From the NCBI GenBank assembly GCA_023423535.1, contig JAFAFL010000007.1:4072-68071 (forward strand): DNA of 64,000 nt, given 5' to 3'. The stretch comes from Pseudomonadota bacterium. GTDB taxonomy: Bacteria > Myxococcota > Myxococcia > Myxococcales > Myxococcaceae. Below, one piece after another: positions 1 to 8,357 of this stretch. Made by a program: the position numbers and the translations under genes. The notes under the pieces are model-generated. The model was not told the DNA's origin, searched no databases, and worked only from the letters and a program-made list of their open reading frames with translations. How positions within the stretch are numbered: position 1 is the stretch's first letter; each line of letters opens with the position of its first letter.

Positions 1-163
1 CCAGCTCACCGGAGGCGTTCTGCGCGAGAACAGTGGGCGCAGCGGGCGCGATGGGCGCGTCGTCGAAGCGGGTGCGGTCCTGTGCAAACGCCGCGGCGGG
101 CATCGCGAGGGGGGCGAGCAACCCGAAGAGCACCGGAGCCCGGAGAGCCGTGGGGAGCGTCAT
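1..163 (-). CDS. secreted protein, 5' end only
   Basis: Only the first 54 codons lie in the window; the rest runs off the left edge. The start ATG is at 163 on the minus strand. The N-terminus is a clear Sec signal peptide: MTLPTALRAP, then a hydrophobic core (VLFGLLAPLAMPA), then an AAAFAQ-type signal peptidase I site near residue 28. The mature part begins with an Asp/Pro/Ala-rich stretch. A TATAGT box on the minus strand (171-176) ends 7 nt before the ATG, so the transcript may be nearly leaderless. It is divergent from thiS. Function cannot be read from the visible part. Confidence 0.6.
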   Translation of the reverse strand, partial: MTLPTALRAPVLFGLLAPLAMPAAAFAQDRTRFDDAPIAPAAPTVLAQNASGEL

Positions 164-207
164 CCGCTCCACTATAGAGGAGGCGTGCAGGCGGCACCCA
201 GCACAGT

Positions 208-236
208 TTGACAGCCCGCGCCCTGACCGATATCGG
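208..236 (+). promoter_or_regulatory. candidate sigma-70 promoter of thiSGE
   Basis: A perfect TTGACA (208-213), a 17-nt spacer and a weak TATCGG (231-236). This would start transcription near 243, almost on the GTG codons proposed for thiS (244 or 253). No Shine-Dalgarno sequence precedes either GTG, so a leaderless thiS message fits. The -10 match is poor, hence low confidence. Confidence 0.35.
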
Positions 237-252
237 CCGCTGCGTGAGTCGC

Positions 253-462
253 GTGAAGCTGCAGATCAACGGCGAGCCGCGCGAGGTGCCGGCGGGTCCT
301 GAAGGCCTGACGATCCTGGCGCTGCTCTCGCACCTGGAGATCGCCCCCGGCCAGGTCGCGGTGGAGGTGAACTCGGAGGTGGTTCGCAAGGCGCTTCACG
401 CCGAGCACCGCCTCCGCGCGGGCGACGAGGTCGAGATCGTCACCTTCGTCGGCGGCGGGTAG
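253..462 (+). CDS. thiS: ThiS sulfur-carrier protein
   Basis: Ubiquitin-fold sulfur carrier that is thiocarboxylated at its C-terminal glycine and gives sulfur to ThiG for the thiazole ring of thiamine. The 69-residue product has the usual length, begins VKLQINGEPREV as ThiS proteins do, and ends in the diagnostic Gly-Gly tail (VGGG). Start: GTG at 253 gives the family-like N-terminus; GTG at 244 would add three residues. Neither has a Shine-Dalgarno. It lies 32 nt before thiG, as in many thiamine operons. No thiF, thiO or thiC is in the window. Confidence 0.88.
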   Translation: MKLQINGEPREVPAGPEGLTILALLSHLEIAPGQVAVEVNSEVVRKALHAEHRLRAGDEVEIVTFVGGG

Positions 463-494
463 CCGCTTTGGCAGAGGACAACCGGAGAGACACC

Positions 495-1274
495 ATGACG
501 GACAAGCCCTTCACGATCGCAGGACACACCTTCGGCTCGCGGCTCATCGTGGGCACGGGCAAGTACCCGAGCCTCGAGGTGATGAAGAAGTGCCACGAGG
601 CCTCAGGCGCCGAGATGGTGACCGTGGCGGTGCGAAGGCTCGACCTCACCGCGAAGGGCGAGGCGTCGATGATGCATTGGATCGACACCTCGCGGATGAA
701 GCTGCTGCCGAACACCGCCGGTTGCTACACGGCCGACGACGCGGTGCGCACCTGCCGGCTCGCGGAGGAGCTGGGCATGAGCAAGTGGGTGAAGCTCGAG
801 GTGCTCGGCGACGAGAAGACGCTCTTCCCCGACGTGGAGGAGACGGTGAAGGCCGCGCGCGTGCTGGTGAAGGAGGGCTTCACGGTCCTGCCCTACACGA
901 GCGACGACGTCATCGTGGCGCGCAAGCTCGAGGACGCGGGTTGTGCGGCGGTGATGCCGCTGGCCGCGCCGATCGGCTCGGGCCTCGGCGTGCGCAACCC
1001 GCACAACATCCGGCTGATCCTCGAGACGGTGAAGGTGCCGGTGATCATCGACGCGGGCGTGGGCACCGCTTCCGACGCAGCGATCGCGATGGAGCTCGGC
1101 TGCGACGGCATCCTCATGAACACCGCGATCGCCGGCGCGAAGGATCCCGTGCGCATGGCCGTGGCGATGAAGAAGGCCACCGAGGCCGGCCGTGACGCGT
1201 ACCTCGCCGGGCGCATCCCGCGGAAGGCCTACGCCAGCGCGTCGAGCCCGATTGATGGGCTCATCGGCGAGTAA
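495..1274 (+). CDS. thiG: thiazole synthase ThiG
   Basis: Condenses deoxyxylulose phosphate, dehydroglycine and ThiS-bound sulfur into thiazole phosphate; a cytoplasmic TIM barrel. The 259-residue product matches the family length. Visible hallmarks are SRLIVGTGKY at the N-terminus, the WVKLEVLGD segment with the Schiff-base lysine, AAPIGSGLG, and the phosphate-binding DAGVGTASDA and LMNTAIAGA segments near the C-terminus. ATG at 495 is preceded by GGAGAG; an upstream in-frame TTG at 468 would add an unusual extension. The thiE-like gene follows after 6 nt. Confidence 0.95.
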   Translation: MTDKPFTIAGHTFGSRLIVGTGKYPSLEVMKKCHEASGAEMVTVAVRRLDLTAKGEASMMHWIDTSRMKLLPNTAGCYTADDAVRTCRLAEELGMSKWVKLEVLGDEKTLFPDVEETVKAARVLVKEGFTVLPYTSDDVIVARKLEDAGCAAVMPLAAPIGSGLGVRNPHNIRLILETVKVPVIIDAGVGTASDAAIAMELGCDGILMNTAIAGAKDPVRMAVAMKKATEAGRDAYLAGRIPRKAYASASSPIDGLIGE

Positions 1275-1280
1275 CGCCGG

Positions 1281-1916
1281 GTGACGCCTCCGCGGCTCAC
1301 CGTCATCACCGACTGGTCGCGCGGGCAGCAGAGACTGCTCGCTGCGATCGAGCGTCTCTCCGCGCTCGGCCCGCGCGTGGCGATCCAGCACCGTCACCCG
1401 GAAGCGATGGGCCGACTGTTCCTCGAGGAGGCGCGGCTGCTCGCCGAAGTGTGCGCGCGGACGGGGATGCCGCTCTTCGTGAACGGGCGCGTGGACGTGG
1501 CGCTGGCCGTCGATGCGCACCTGCACCTGCCCGCGCACGGCTTCAGCGCGGAGGACGTGCGGCCGCTGCTCGCGAGGGACCGGTGGCTCAGCGTCGCGGT
1601 GCACGACGCCGAAGAGGCCTCCCGTCTCACCAGGGCCCAGGCTGAGGGCGGGCACGTGTCCTTCGCGCTGGTGAGCCCGGTGTTCGGCGCGGGATCGAAG
1701 CCCGGAGACACGCGAACGCCCCTCGGCGCGGACGGGTTCTCGGAGCTGGCGCGGCTGCTCCCCTGCCCTGCACATGCATTGGGCGGAATCACGGAGAAGT
1801 TCGCGCCGGCGCTCACCGGACGTGCGGCCGGGCTGGCGGTGGTGACGGCGGTGCTCGATGCCGAGGACCCGCTGTCGGCGGCGGAGACGCTGCTTGGTAT
1901 GGTCGCGCCCGCTTGA
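1281..1916 (+). CDS. thiE: thiamine phosphate synthase / TenI-like protein
   Basis: Member of the ThiE/TenI TIM-barrel family; ThiE joins thiazole phosphate and the pyrimidine diphosphate into thiamine phosphate. The 211 residues keep recognisable family blocks: VAIQHRHPEA, FVNGRVDVAL, the SPVFGAGSKPG phosphate loop, ALGGIT and GLAVVTAVL. The block normally reading GxHxGQxD is DAHLHLPAHG here, so some catalytic residues are altered and a TenI-like aminase-independent role (thiazole tautomerase) is possible. GTG start 6 nt after thiG; its stop overlaps the next start (TTGA). Confidence 0.75.
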   Translation: MTPPRLTVITDWSRGQQRLLAAIERLSALGPRVAIQHRHPEAMGRLFLEEARLLAEVCARTGMPLFVNGRVDVALAVDAHLHLPAHGFSAEDVRPLLARDRWLSVAVHDAEEASRLTRAQAEGGHVSFALVSPVFGAGSKPGDTRTPLGADGFSELARLLPCPAHALGGITEKFAPALTGRAAGLAVVTAVLDAEDPLSAAETLLGMVAPA

Positions 1917-2935
1917 ACACGCTCCCCTCCGACTTCCAGACGCCTCCACCAGACCTGCGCCCGCTCGGAATCGGCGAGCTCATCGATCGCGCTGCGCATG
2001 GCTGGCGCCGTCACTTCGGCACGCTCTTCAAGCTGTACCTCGCGTTCCAGCTCGTCGCGTTCATTGGCGGGAAGGCGTTCGAGCTGTCGATGGCGAAGTG
2101 GTTCCCGCTGGTGCGCGGCGGACTGCCGATGGCGCGGGCCATCAACGACGGGCGTCAGTCGGAGCTCTTCGGTCAGTACGCGCTCTTCTTCGCCTTCGGG
2201 GTCCCGCTGCTGCTCTTCGGCTCGTGGCTCGGCTGGCTCGTGGGCGTGGCGGGTTCGCGCTACTTCATCCGCAAACATCTCGGTGAGCAGGCCACGCTGG
2301 CGGACGGGATCGCCCGCATGCGCGCGCGGCTCGGGACGATCACCGGCGTGTTCTTCCTCTCGGTGGGCTGGGTGACGCTGGCGCTCATCCTCTCCGCCCT
2401 GCCCGGTGCGGCGCTTGCCGTCGTCGGCATCCTCATCGACGAGCCCGTGCCGAGCGCGATCCTCGCGTTGCTCGGCGTCTTCCTAAGCTTCCTCGGCGTG
2501 ATCGCCGCGCTGGTGCTCTACGTGCTCCGCTTCCTCTTCACCTCGCAGATCGTCGCGATGGAGGACGTGGGCGCACGCGAGGCGGTGCGGCGCAGCAAGC
2601 AGCTCGTCTCCGGCCGCGTGGGTCCCGGCTTCCTCGACCGGGTGAAGGTCCGCGCGACGCTGCTGCTGACGATCGTCACCGCGATCCTCGTCGTCGTCTC
2701 GCTGACCGCCGGCATCCCCGCGACGATCATCCACTTCATCTACATGCAGCCCTTCGACCCCGCGAACGCGGATCCGGACGCGGTGCCGCAGCTGCTGCTG
2801 GTGCCCGCGCAGCTCCTGCAGACGCTCGCGCAGGCCGCGTTCGCGCCGCTGTTCATGGTGGTGAGCGCGCTGTTCTACGTGGACATGCGCGTGCGCCGTG
2901 AAGGGCTCGACCTGGAGCTGAAGCTCGGCCGATGA
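1913..2935 (+). CDS. multi-pass membrane protein, function unknown
   Basis: 340 residues with about six hydrophobic segments (around residues 45-60, 85-115, 140-185, 190-215, 245-275 and 295-325) after a polar N-terminus (LRPLGIGELIDRAAHGWRRHF). This layout is common in membrane proteins of the DUF4013 or 'glycerophosphoryl diester phosphodiesterase membrane domain' type, but I see no catalytic motif. It starts with TTG overlapping the thiE stop by 4 nt, and its own stop overlaps the next ATG (ATGA). It is therefore translationally coupled to the DUF4129 and DUF4350 genes, with which it probably works in the envelope. Confidence 0.65.
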   Translation: MNTLPSDFQTPPPDLRPLGIGELIDRAAHGWRRHFGTLFKLYLAFQLVAFIGGKAFELSMAKWFPLVRGGLPMARAINDGRQSELFGQYALFFAFGVPLLLFGSWLGWLVGVAGSRYFIRKHLGEQATLADGIARMRARLGTITGVFFLSVGWVTLALILSALPGAALAVVGILIDEPVPSAILALLGVFLSFLGVIAALVLYVLRFLFTSQIVAMEDVGAREAVRRSKQLVSGRVGPGFLDRVKVRATLLLTIVTAILVVVSLTAGIPATIIHFIYMQPFDPANADPDAVPQLLLVPAQLLQTLAQAAFAPLFMVVSALFYVDMRVRREGLDLELKLGR

Positions 2936-3873
2936 CGCTGGCGGCGGCCACCTTGGCGGTGCTGCTCGCGGCGACCAGCGAAGGCGTCGCGCCGTCGCCC
3001 TGTAACGCTCCTGCCGAGACCGCCCGCGCATGGGAGGCCGCGGCCGCAGCCGACGAGGATCTCGCCGCGCGTATCCAGGCCGATGCGCCGGGCTTTCACC
3101 GCGCGCTGCTCGAGCGCTTCGATCGTTCGGCCACGCCGGGTGAACGCGCAAAGGCGGCGGGAGAGCGCCTCGCGATCCTCTGCGCGGGGCTCGCGAGCTG
3201 GCGGGATCCCTCCATTGAAACGCTGGCCTCTCCGGATCGCTCGCGGCTGGAGGCGATCCTCCAGCGCGAAGAGTTCTCGGGTGCGTCGCGGCGGCAGGGC
3301 AACGCGCTCGAGGCCTTTCTCCGTCGCTTCGCCGAAGCGCTGGAACGCATGTTCGGCACCAGCGGCAGCGAGCGCTTCGCATCGGCCTCGCGGGTCCTTG
3401 TGCTGACCCTCGCGCTGGCCGCGCTGGTCGGAGGAGTCGCGCGGGTGCTGACGCTGCGGCGGGCGAGACGTTCGGCGCGCGCGGGTGCGGAGGACGCCGC
3501 TACGAAAGGACTCGGTAGCGTGGACCTCGCGCATCCGGACGTGCATCGCGAGCGTGCGCGCAGAGCCCTGGAGACCGACCCGCGCAGCGCAATCCGCGAA
3601 GGGCTGCTGGCGCTGATCTCCGCGCTCGAGCGGCGGCGCTGGGCGCGTCCGGATCGGGTGAAGACGAACCGCGAGCTCGCGCTGGAGCTGCCGGGACGGG
3701 GGGCGCCGCTGGAGCTCTCGGCGGACGTGACGCGCGTGGTGGATTGGTACGACCGCACCTTCTATTCGCTGGAGCCCGTGGCCGCGGAGGAGGCGCAGCG
3801 GTTCCTCGACAGGGTGTTCGCGCTGGAGGCCCGCGTCCCGCGCGAGTCCGGCTCTTCGCGAGGTGCCGCGTGA
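2932..3873 (+). CDS. DUF4129 domain membrane-anchored protein
   Basis: 313 residues: a signal-like N-terminus (LAAATLAVLLAATSEGVAP), a helical periplasmic part, one membrane segment near residues 150-170 (VLVLTLALAALVGGVARVL) followed by Arg-rich sequence, and a C-terminal cytoplasmic DUF4129 domain (about residues 205-295). The domain shows the typical LALELPGRG and VVDWYDRTFYS blocks. Genes of this kind usually sit with DUF4350, DUF58 and MoxR ATPase genes. Here only the DUF4350 partner is adjacent, overlapping by 4 nt (GTGA). Role not known; an envelope-stress or complex-assembly function is usually assumed. Confidence 0.8.
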   Translation: MTLAAATLAVLLAATSEGVAPSPCNAPAETARAWEAAAAADEDLAARIQADAPGFHRALLERFDRSATPGERAKAAGERLAILCAGLASWRDPSIETLASPDRSRLEAILQREEFSGASRRQGNALEAFLRRFAEALERMFGTSGSERFASASRVLVLTLALAALVGGVARVLTLRRARRSARAGAEDAATKGLGSVDLAHPDVHRERARRALETDPRSAIREGLLALISALERRRWARPDRVKTNRELALELPGRGAPLELSADVTRVVDWYDRTFYSLEPVAAEEAQRFLDRVFALEARVPRESGSSRGAA

Positions 3874-5069
3874 GGGGCTGGCTGCTCTACGGCGTGCTGC
3901 TTGTGGTGGCGACGGTGCTTGCGGTCGCCGCGGGTGGACAGGTGGAGCGCGACTCGCCGGTGCCTTCGGTGCGCAACCGGGGACCGCTCGGCGCCGCGGT
4001 GCTCTGGACCTATCTGGAGGAGTCCGGCTTCAGCGTCCGTACCAACGACGCCGCGTGGACCTCCGTGCCCTTCGATGCGCTGCGCTCCGAGGGCGCGACC
4101 TTCGTCGTCACCGCGCCGCAAGCGAGGCGCATCAAGACCGAAGACGCTGAGCGGCTGCGGGCGTTCGTGGAGGGTGGCGGAAGGCTGGTGCTCCTCGCGC
4201 CGCTGCCGAAGAACGGCGAGTCGCAGGAGGCGCTCTCCTCCACTTTCGGCTACGCGCGCGCGACGCCCTGGACGCCACCGGCGCTCAACGTGGCCTGGTT
4301 CGACACCGACCCCGCGGGCGCCTCCGCGGAGGTCCTCGCGGGGTTCGGGCCGCTGGAGGGCGCGCGGAACCTGCGGGTGACCGGCGCGCACGGCATCGTG
4401 CTCACCGCAGAAGGAGCCAACGCCGTTCCCCTCGCCCGCACCTCTTCGGGAGCGGTGGCGTGGTTCGCGCGTCTGGGCAAGGGCGAGCTCTGGCTCTTCG
4501 CCGGCGCGGACGTGATCGAGAACCGGCGGCTGGAGCTCGAGGACAACCTGCGCTTCTGGCACGCCCTCGCCGTGCGCGGGCCGCTGGTCTTCGACGAGCA
4601 TCACCACCATCCGGATGAGATCGTTCGCACGCCGGTCGCACTGCGGGTGGTGGGGGCGCAGTTGCTCGCGGTGTTCGCGGCCTTCGTCATCGCGCGAGGA
4701 CAGCGGCTCGGGCCCGCGAGGCCGGAGCCGGCACAGGTGCACCGCTCGATGAAGGAGTACCTCTCCTCGTTCGCGTGGCTGACCCGCCGCGCGCGCGTGG
4801 AGCCGGAGCTCTGCCGCGAGCTGCACGCGCGCTTCCGCGTCCTGCTCCACGAGCGGCAGGGCATCCTCGTCTCACTTCCCGACGACGAGGCCGCTCGCGA
4901 GCTGGAGCTGCGCTCGCGCATCCCGGCCGCGCAGACGCAGGCCGCGCTGCGGACGTTGAAGGCGCTGGCGGCGATGCCCGAGGTCACGCCGAAAGCCTTT
5001 GCCCGCGCGGCCCGGGAGCTCGCGCGCCTCGAGCGAATCGTCACCGGGCGGCGCGACGGAAGGGCCTGA
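3870..5069 (+). CDS. DUF4350 domain membrane protein
   Basis: 399 residues starting at a GTG that overlaps the previous stop. It has an N-terminal membrane segment (LLYGVLLVVATVLAVAAGG), then a periplasmic DUF4350 domain with a class I amidotransferase-like fold (SVRNRGPLGAAVLWTYLEESG, and AERLRAFVEGGGRLVLLAP). A second membrane segment lies near residue 265 (GAQLLAVFAAFVIARG), followed by an Arg-rich cytoplasmic helical tail. The DUF4129-DUF4350 pair is a standard neighbourhood; the MoxR and DUF58 members are absent here. No function is established. Confidence 0.8.
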   Translation: MRGWLLYGVLLVVATVLAVAAGGQVERDSPVPSVRNRGPLGAAVLWTYLEESGFSVRTNDAAWTSVPFDALRSEGATFVVTAPQARRIKTEDAERLRAFVEGGGRLVLLAPLPKNGESQEALSSTFGYARATPWTPPALNVAWFDTDPAGASAEVLAGFGPLEGARNLRVTGAHGIVLTAEGANAVPLARTSSGAVAWFARLGKGELWLFAGADVIENRRLELEDNLRFWHALAVRGPLVFDEHHHHPDEIVRTPVALRVVGAQLLAVFAAFVIARGQRLGPARPEPAQVHRSMKEYLSSFAWLTRRARVEPELCRELHARFRVLLHERQGILVSLPDDEAARELELRSRIPAAQTQAALRTLKALAAMPEVTPKAFARAARELARLERIVTGRRDGRA

Positions 5070-5210
5070 AAGCACTGCTACGCCCGCCCGCGATGAGGGA
5101 ATTTGGGCGATTCAGAATCCCCAGCAACTTCGGGCTGTTGGGAAAGCCACGCACGGAACTGAGAGCGCTTGGATTGCCCCAGGGGGCGGGACACCCTGCC
5201 GCGACCTGCG

Positions 5211-7763
5211 ATGCGGCACCGCGAGACAGTTGCACGCTCCCTTCCCACTACGTGGGTAGCGGCGCTCTTCGGAGTGCTGACCGGCATCATGCTGGTCTAC
5301 TTCCCGTACGAGTTCAGCGCCCCGGTCTTCCGCTTCATCTACGACGACGCGCGGCTGCTGGGGACGCTCTTCCTCACCGGCTCGCTCCTGCTCGCGGTCT
5401 CCGCGCTCTATCCGGAGTGGCCGCGTCCGCTGGACCTCGCCGGCCGCGCGGCCTTCCTCGGTGCGACCGCCGGCTTCTGGTGGAACGCCGCGGTGGTCAA
5501 CGGCACCTGGACCGGGATCTGGTGCTACGCGCTGCTGATGGGGTTCGTCGCGTGGGAGGCGCGCCGCCCCTCGTCGAGGACGTTCCAGCACTACGCGGTG
5601 CTCGCGGCCGCGGGCATCGGATGCCTCATGTGGCTGGGGCCGCCCGTGCTCCGCAACGAGATCTACCGGTACGCCGACGACCACGCGCGCATCCTCGGCC
5701 TGGGCTTCCTCGCCGGCGCGGTGCTCCTCGCGTCGGGAGGTCTGCGCCGAAGCCGCAAGCTCTCCGCCGCCGGCCTGTGGCTGCTGCTGCTCTCCTTCGC
5801 GGCCATGTCGGTGACGCTGCTCGCCACGCGCGCGTGGAGCGGCGCGGGGATGTACCTCGCGGTCGCGGCCGGGCTCGCCGCACAGCTGTCCCCTCGCCTC
5901 TTCCAGGCGAAGGCGGGCATCCGTTGGCAGCTGTGGCGGGCGATGGTCATCGCCTCCTGCGTGCCGCTCATCGGGCTCGGCGCCGTGGCGTGCGTGGCCA
6001 TGCAGCGAAGCCTCGAGGACCAGGCCCTCGGTGAAGCGGTCACCGCGGTGGACGCCGAGGTGGAGTGGCTCGACCAGCACTTCGACGGCGAGCGCGACGC
6101 GCTGATGGCGCACGCGCGGCTCCGGTCCCTCCAGCAGGCGGTGCTCGATCGCGACGTCGATCGACTGGGACCTGCGCTGCAGGTGTTGAAGTTCGACGGG
6201 CTCGACTTCGAGGCGGTCTACGTCCTCGACATTGAAGGCCGGGTGCTTGCGCGCACCGTTCCGGGGATCCCGCGGCTCGATGAACAGGGAGACCGCGCGT
6301 ACTTCCGGGAGGCGCTCGAGGTGGAGGACCTCGTCCTCTCGTCGCCCTACGTCGCCAGCGACGCGTTGCCGCGCGTGGCGATGGCCGCGCCGATGCGCGC
6401 GGAAGGCGAGGTGGTGGGCGTGCTGGTGGGGACCTTCTCGCTCTCCGCGCTCTCCAACGTGAACACCCTCACCTCGCGCAAGTACCAGGTCCAGTTGGTG
6501 GACCGGCGCACCGGCAAGCTCCTCCGCGAGACGGCGACCGGCAGCGTGGGCGTGGACGCGTGGCTGCCCCCGCCTCTTGCCGAAGAATTGGCCCGCGCCG
6601 AGCGCGGTGCGTGGGTCGGACCCGATGCGAACGCGCAGCAGTCGATGGTGGCGTGGAGCCGCGTGCCGCAGACGGACTGGCTGGTGGTGGCGAGGCAGCC
6701 GGCGCACGCAGCCTATGGAGCGGTCACGCGGCTCGGCATGGGGGCGGCGCTGTTCGTCACCATCGCGGCGCTGCTGGCGCTGTTCGTCTCGCACCTCGTC
6801 GCGTTCAGCGTCACGAGGCGACTGGGAAGGGTCCGGGACGCGGCCGCGGCGCTGGCGGCCGGGGACCTCGCGGTACGCGTGACGCGGGAGCGGGAGGACG
6901 AGCTCGGCGCGCTGGCCGACGCGTTCAACCAGATGGGCGCACAGGTGCAGGCGGCGCAGGCGGACCTGCAGCGCTCGAACGAGGAGCTGAAGAGCGCGGT
7001 GGCAATCCGAGATCAGTTCCTCTCGCTCGCCAGCCACGAGCTGCGCACCCCGCTCACGCCGCTGAAGGCCACGGTGCAGACGCTGAGGCTGCTGCTGCAG
7101 CGCTCCGGCGGACAGCTGGATCCGCAGCGGGTTGCGTTGATGCTCGACCGCGCCGACCGTCAGACGGACCGGCTGCGCACGCTGGTGACGGACATGCTGG
7201 ACACCTCGCGCATCCAGGCCGGGCGTTTCGTGCTGCAGCCGGGCCCGGTGGATCTGGCGGCGATGGTGGTGGACGTGGTGGAGCGGCACAAGGCCGCGCA
7301 CCCGCACATCGCCGAGCGGCTGGTGGTGGAGCTGCCCGAGGGGCCGGTGGAGGGCCTCTGGGACGGCCCGCGGCTCGAGCAGGTGGTGGTGAACCTACTG
7401 GAGAACGCCGTCTCCTATTCGCCCGCTGGAGGGCCGGTGCGGCTCACCGTCGAGAGCGAAGCGGAGCGCGTCCGGTTCAGCGTGCGGGACTCGGGCATCG
7501 GCATCCCGGCGGAGAGCGTGGCGCACCTCTTCGAGCCGTTCTACCGGGCGCCCAACGCGGCGGAGAAGCACTTCGGCGGACTCGGGCTGGGCCTGCACAT
7601 CTGCCGCGAGATCGTCGAGCGGCATGGCGGGCGGATCTGGGCGGAGAGCGGCGGGCCGGGAGAGGGCAGCCGCTTCATCATCGAGCTGCCCAGGCGCGCT
7701 GCCGTGGCCGGCGAGGCCTCGTCCGGCGCAGTGAACGGCGCCGAGAACGGTCGCGCGGCATAG
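5211..7763 (+). CDS. orphan membrane sensor histidine kinase
   Basis: 850 residues from the ATG at 5211 (an in-frame TTG at 5169 would add 14 residues). The first ~245 residues hold about seven membrane segments. Next come an extracytoplasmic cache-like sensor region (about 255-500), a further membrane segment, a HAMP domain (about 525-585), HisKA with the H box SHELRTPL (His near residue 608), and HATPase with N box NLLENAVSYSP, G1 DSGIGIP, F LFEPFYR and G2 GLGLGLHICREIVERHGG. All catalytic boxes are intact. No response regulator gene is adjacent, so the partner must be elsewhere. The seven-helix part resembles integral ligand-sensing modules. Confidence 0.88.
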   Translation: MRHRETVARSLPTTWVAALFGVLTGIMLVYFPYEFSAPVFRFIYDDARLLGTLFLTGSLLLAVSALYPEWPRPLDLAGRAAFLGATAGFWWNAAVVNGTWTGIWCYALLMGFVAWEARRPSSRTFQHYAVLAAAGIGCLMWLGPPVLRNEIYRYADDHARILGLGFLAGAVLLASGGLRRSRKLSAAGLWLLLLSFAAMSVTLLATRAWSGAGMYLAVAAGLAAQLSPRLFQAKAGIRWQLWRAMVIASCVPLIGLGAVACVAMQRSLEDQALGEAVTAVDAEVEWLDQHFDGERDALMAHARLRSLQQAVLDRDVDRLGPALQVLKFDGLDFEAVYVLDIEGRVLARTVPGIPRLDEQGDRAYFREALEVEDLVLSSPYVASDALPRVAMAAPMRAEGEVVGVLVGTFSLSALSNVNTLTSRKYQVQLVDRRTGKLLRETATGSVGVDAWLPPPLAEELARAERGAWVGPDANAQQSMVAWSRVPQTDWLVVARQPAHAAYGAVTRLGMGAALFVTIAALLALFVSHLVAFSVTRRLGRVRDAAAALAAGDLAVRVTREREDELGALADAFNQMGAQVQAAQADLQRSNEELKSAVAIRDQFLSLASHELRTPLTPLKATVQTLRLLLQRSGGQLDPQRVALMLDRADRQTDRLRTLVTDMLDTSRIQAGRFVLQPGPVDLAAMVVDVVERHKAAHPHIAERLVVELPEGPVEGLWDGPRLEQVVVNLLENAVSYSPAGGPVRLTVESEAERVRFSVRDSGIGIPAESVAHLFEPFYRAPNAAEKHFGGLGLGLHICREIVERHGGRIWAESGGPGEGSRFIIELPRRAAVAGEASSGAVNGAENGRAA

Positions 7764-7820
7764 GACGGTCACCCGTCGCGGTGCCGCACGACCTGCGCTG
7801 CGTCGACGTACATTCGGCGC

Positions 7821-8255
7821 ATGACGATCGAGCTGAACAACGTCGGCATCGTGGTCGAGGACCTGGGGAAGGCCATCGCCTTCTTCGAGAAGCTCGGGCT
7901 GGAGCTCGAGGGCCGGTCGATGATCGAAGGCGAGTGGGCGGGGCGCGTGACCGGGCTCGGTGATCAACGCGTGGAGATCGCGATGATGCGGACGCCGGAC
8001 GGTCATGGGCGGCTCGAGCTCTCGCGCTTCCTCGCGCCGGAGGTGGTCGCGGACAACCGGCGCGCGCCCGTCAACGCGCTGGGCTACCTCCGGGTGATGT
8101 TCCGGGTGGAGGACCTCGACCAGACGCTGCGGCGGCTCGAGCGTCACGGCACGCAGCTGGTGGGCGAGGTGGTCAACTACGAGGGCGTGTACCGGCTCTG
8201 CTATGTGCGAGGGCCGGAGGGCATCCTCCTCGGACTCGCGCAGCGGCTGGGCTGA
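7821..8255 (+). CDS. VOC (glyoxalase/bleomycin resistance) family protein
   Basis: 144 residues with the VOC beta-alpha-beta-beta-beta pattern twice: NVGIVVEDLGKAIAFFEKLG at the N-terminus, and GYLRVMFRVEDLDQTLRRLE then YVRGPEGILLGLAQ at the C-terminus. Metal ligands are not obvious: the usual His at the start of the first module is replaced (ELNNVGIVV). A lyase or dioxygenase role cannot be assigned. It stands alone between the kinase and a transporter gene. Confidence 0.8.
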   Translation: MTIELNNVGIVVEDLGKAIAFFEKLGLELEGRSMIEGEWAGRVTGLGDQRVEIAMMRTPDGHGRLELSRFLAPEVVADNRRAPVNALGYLRVMFRVEDLDQTLRRLERHGTQLVGEVVNYEGVYRLCYVRGPEGILLGLAQRLG

Positions 8256-8357
8256 CGCCGCGATCCCCGGGCGGGCAGACTCGAGAGGCACGCTCGCCCG
8301 CCAGCCGGGCGCGGTGAACGGGCTCGCACGTTTCGCTTTTCTCCGTACAGTCCCCGC

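Noticed and set aside
164..252. Thiamine (TPP) riboswitch before thiS
   Set aside because: No CTGAGA or ACCTGA core is present in the 89 nt, and the region is too short for the aptamer.
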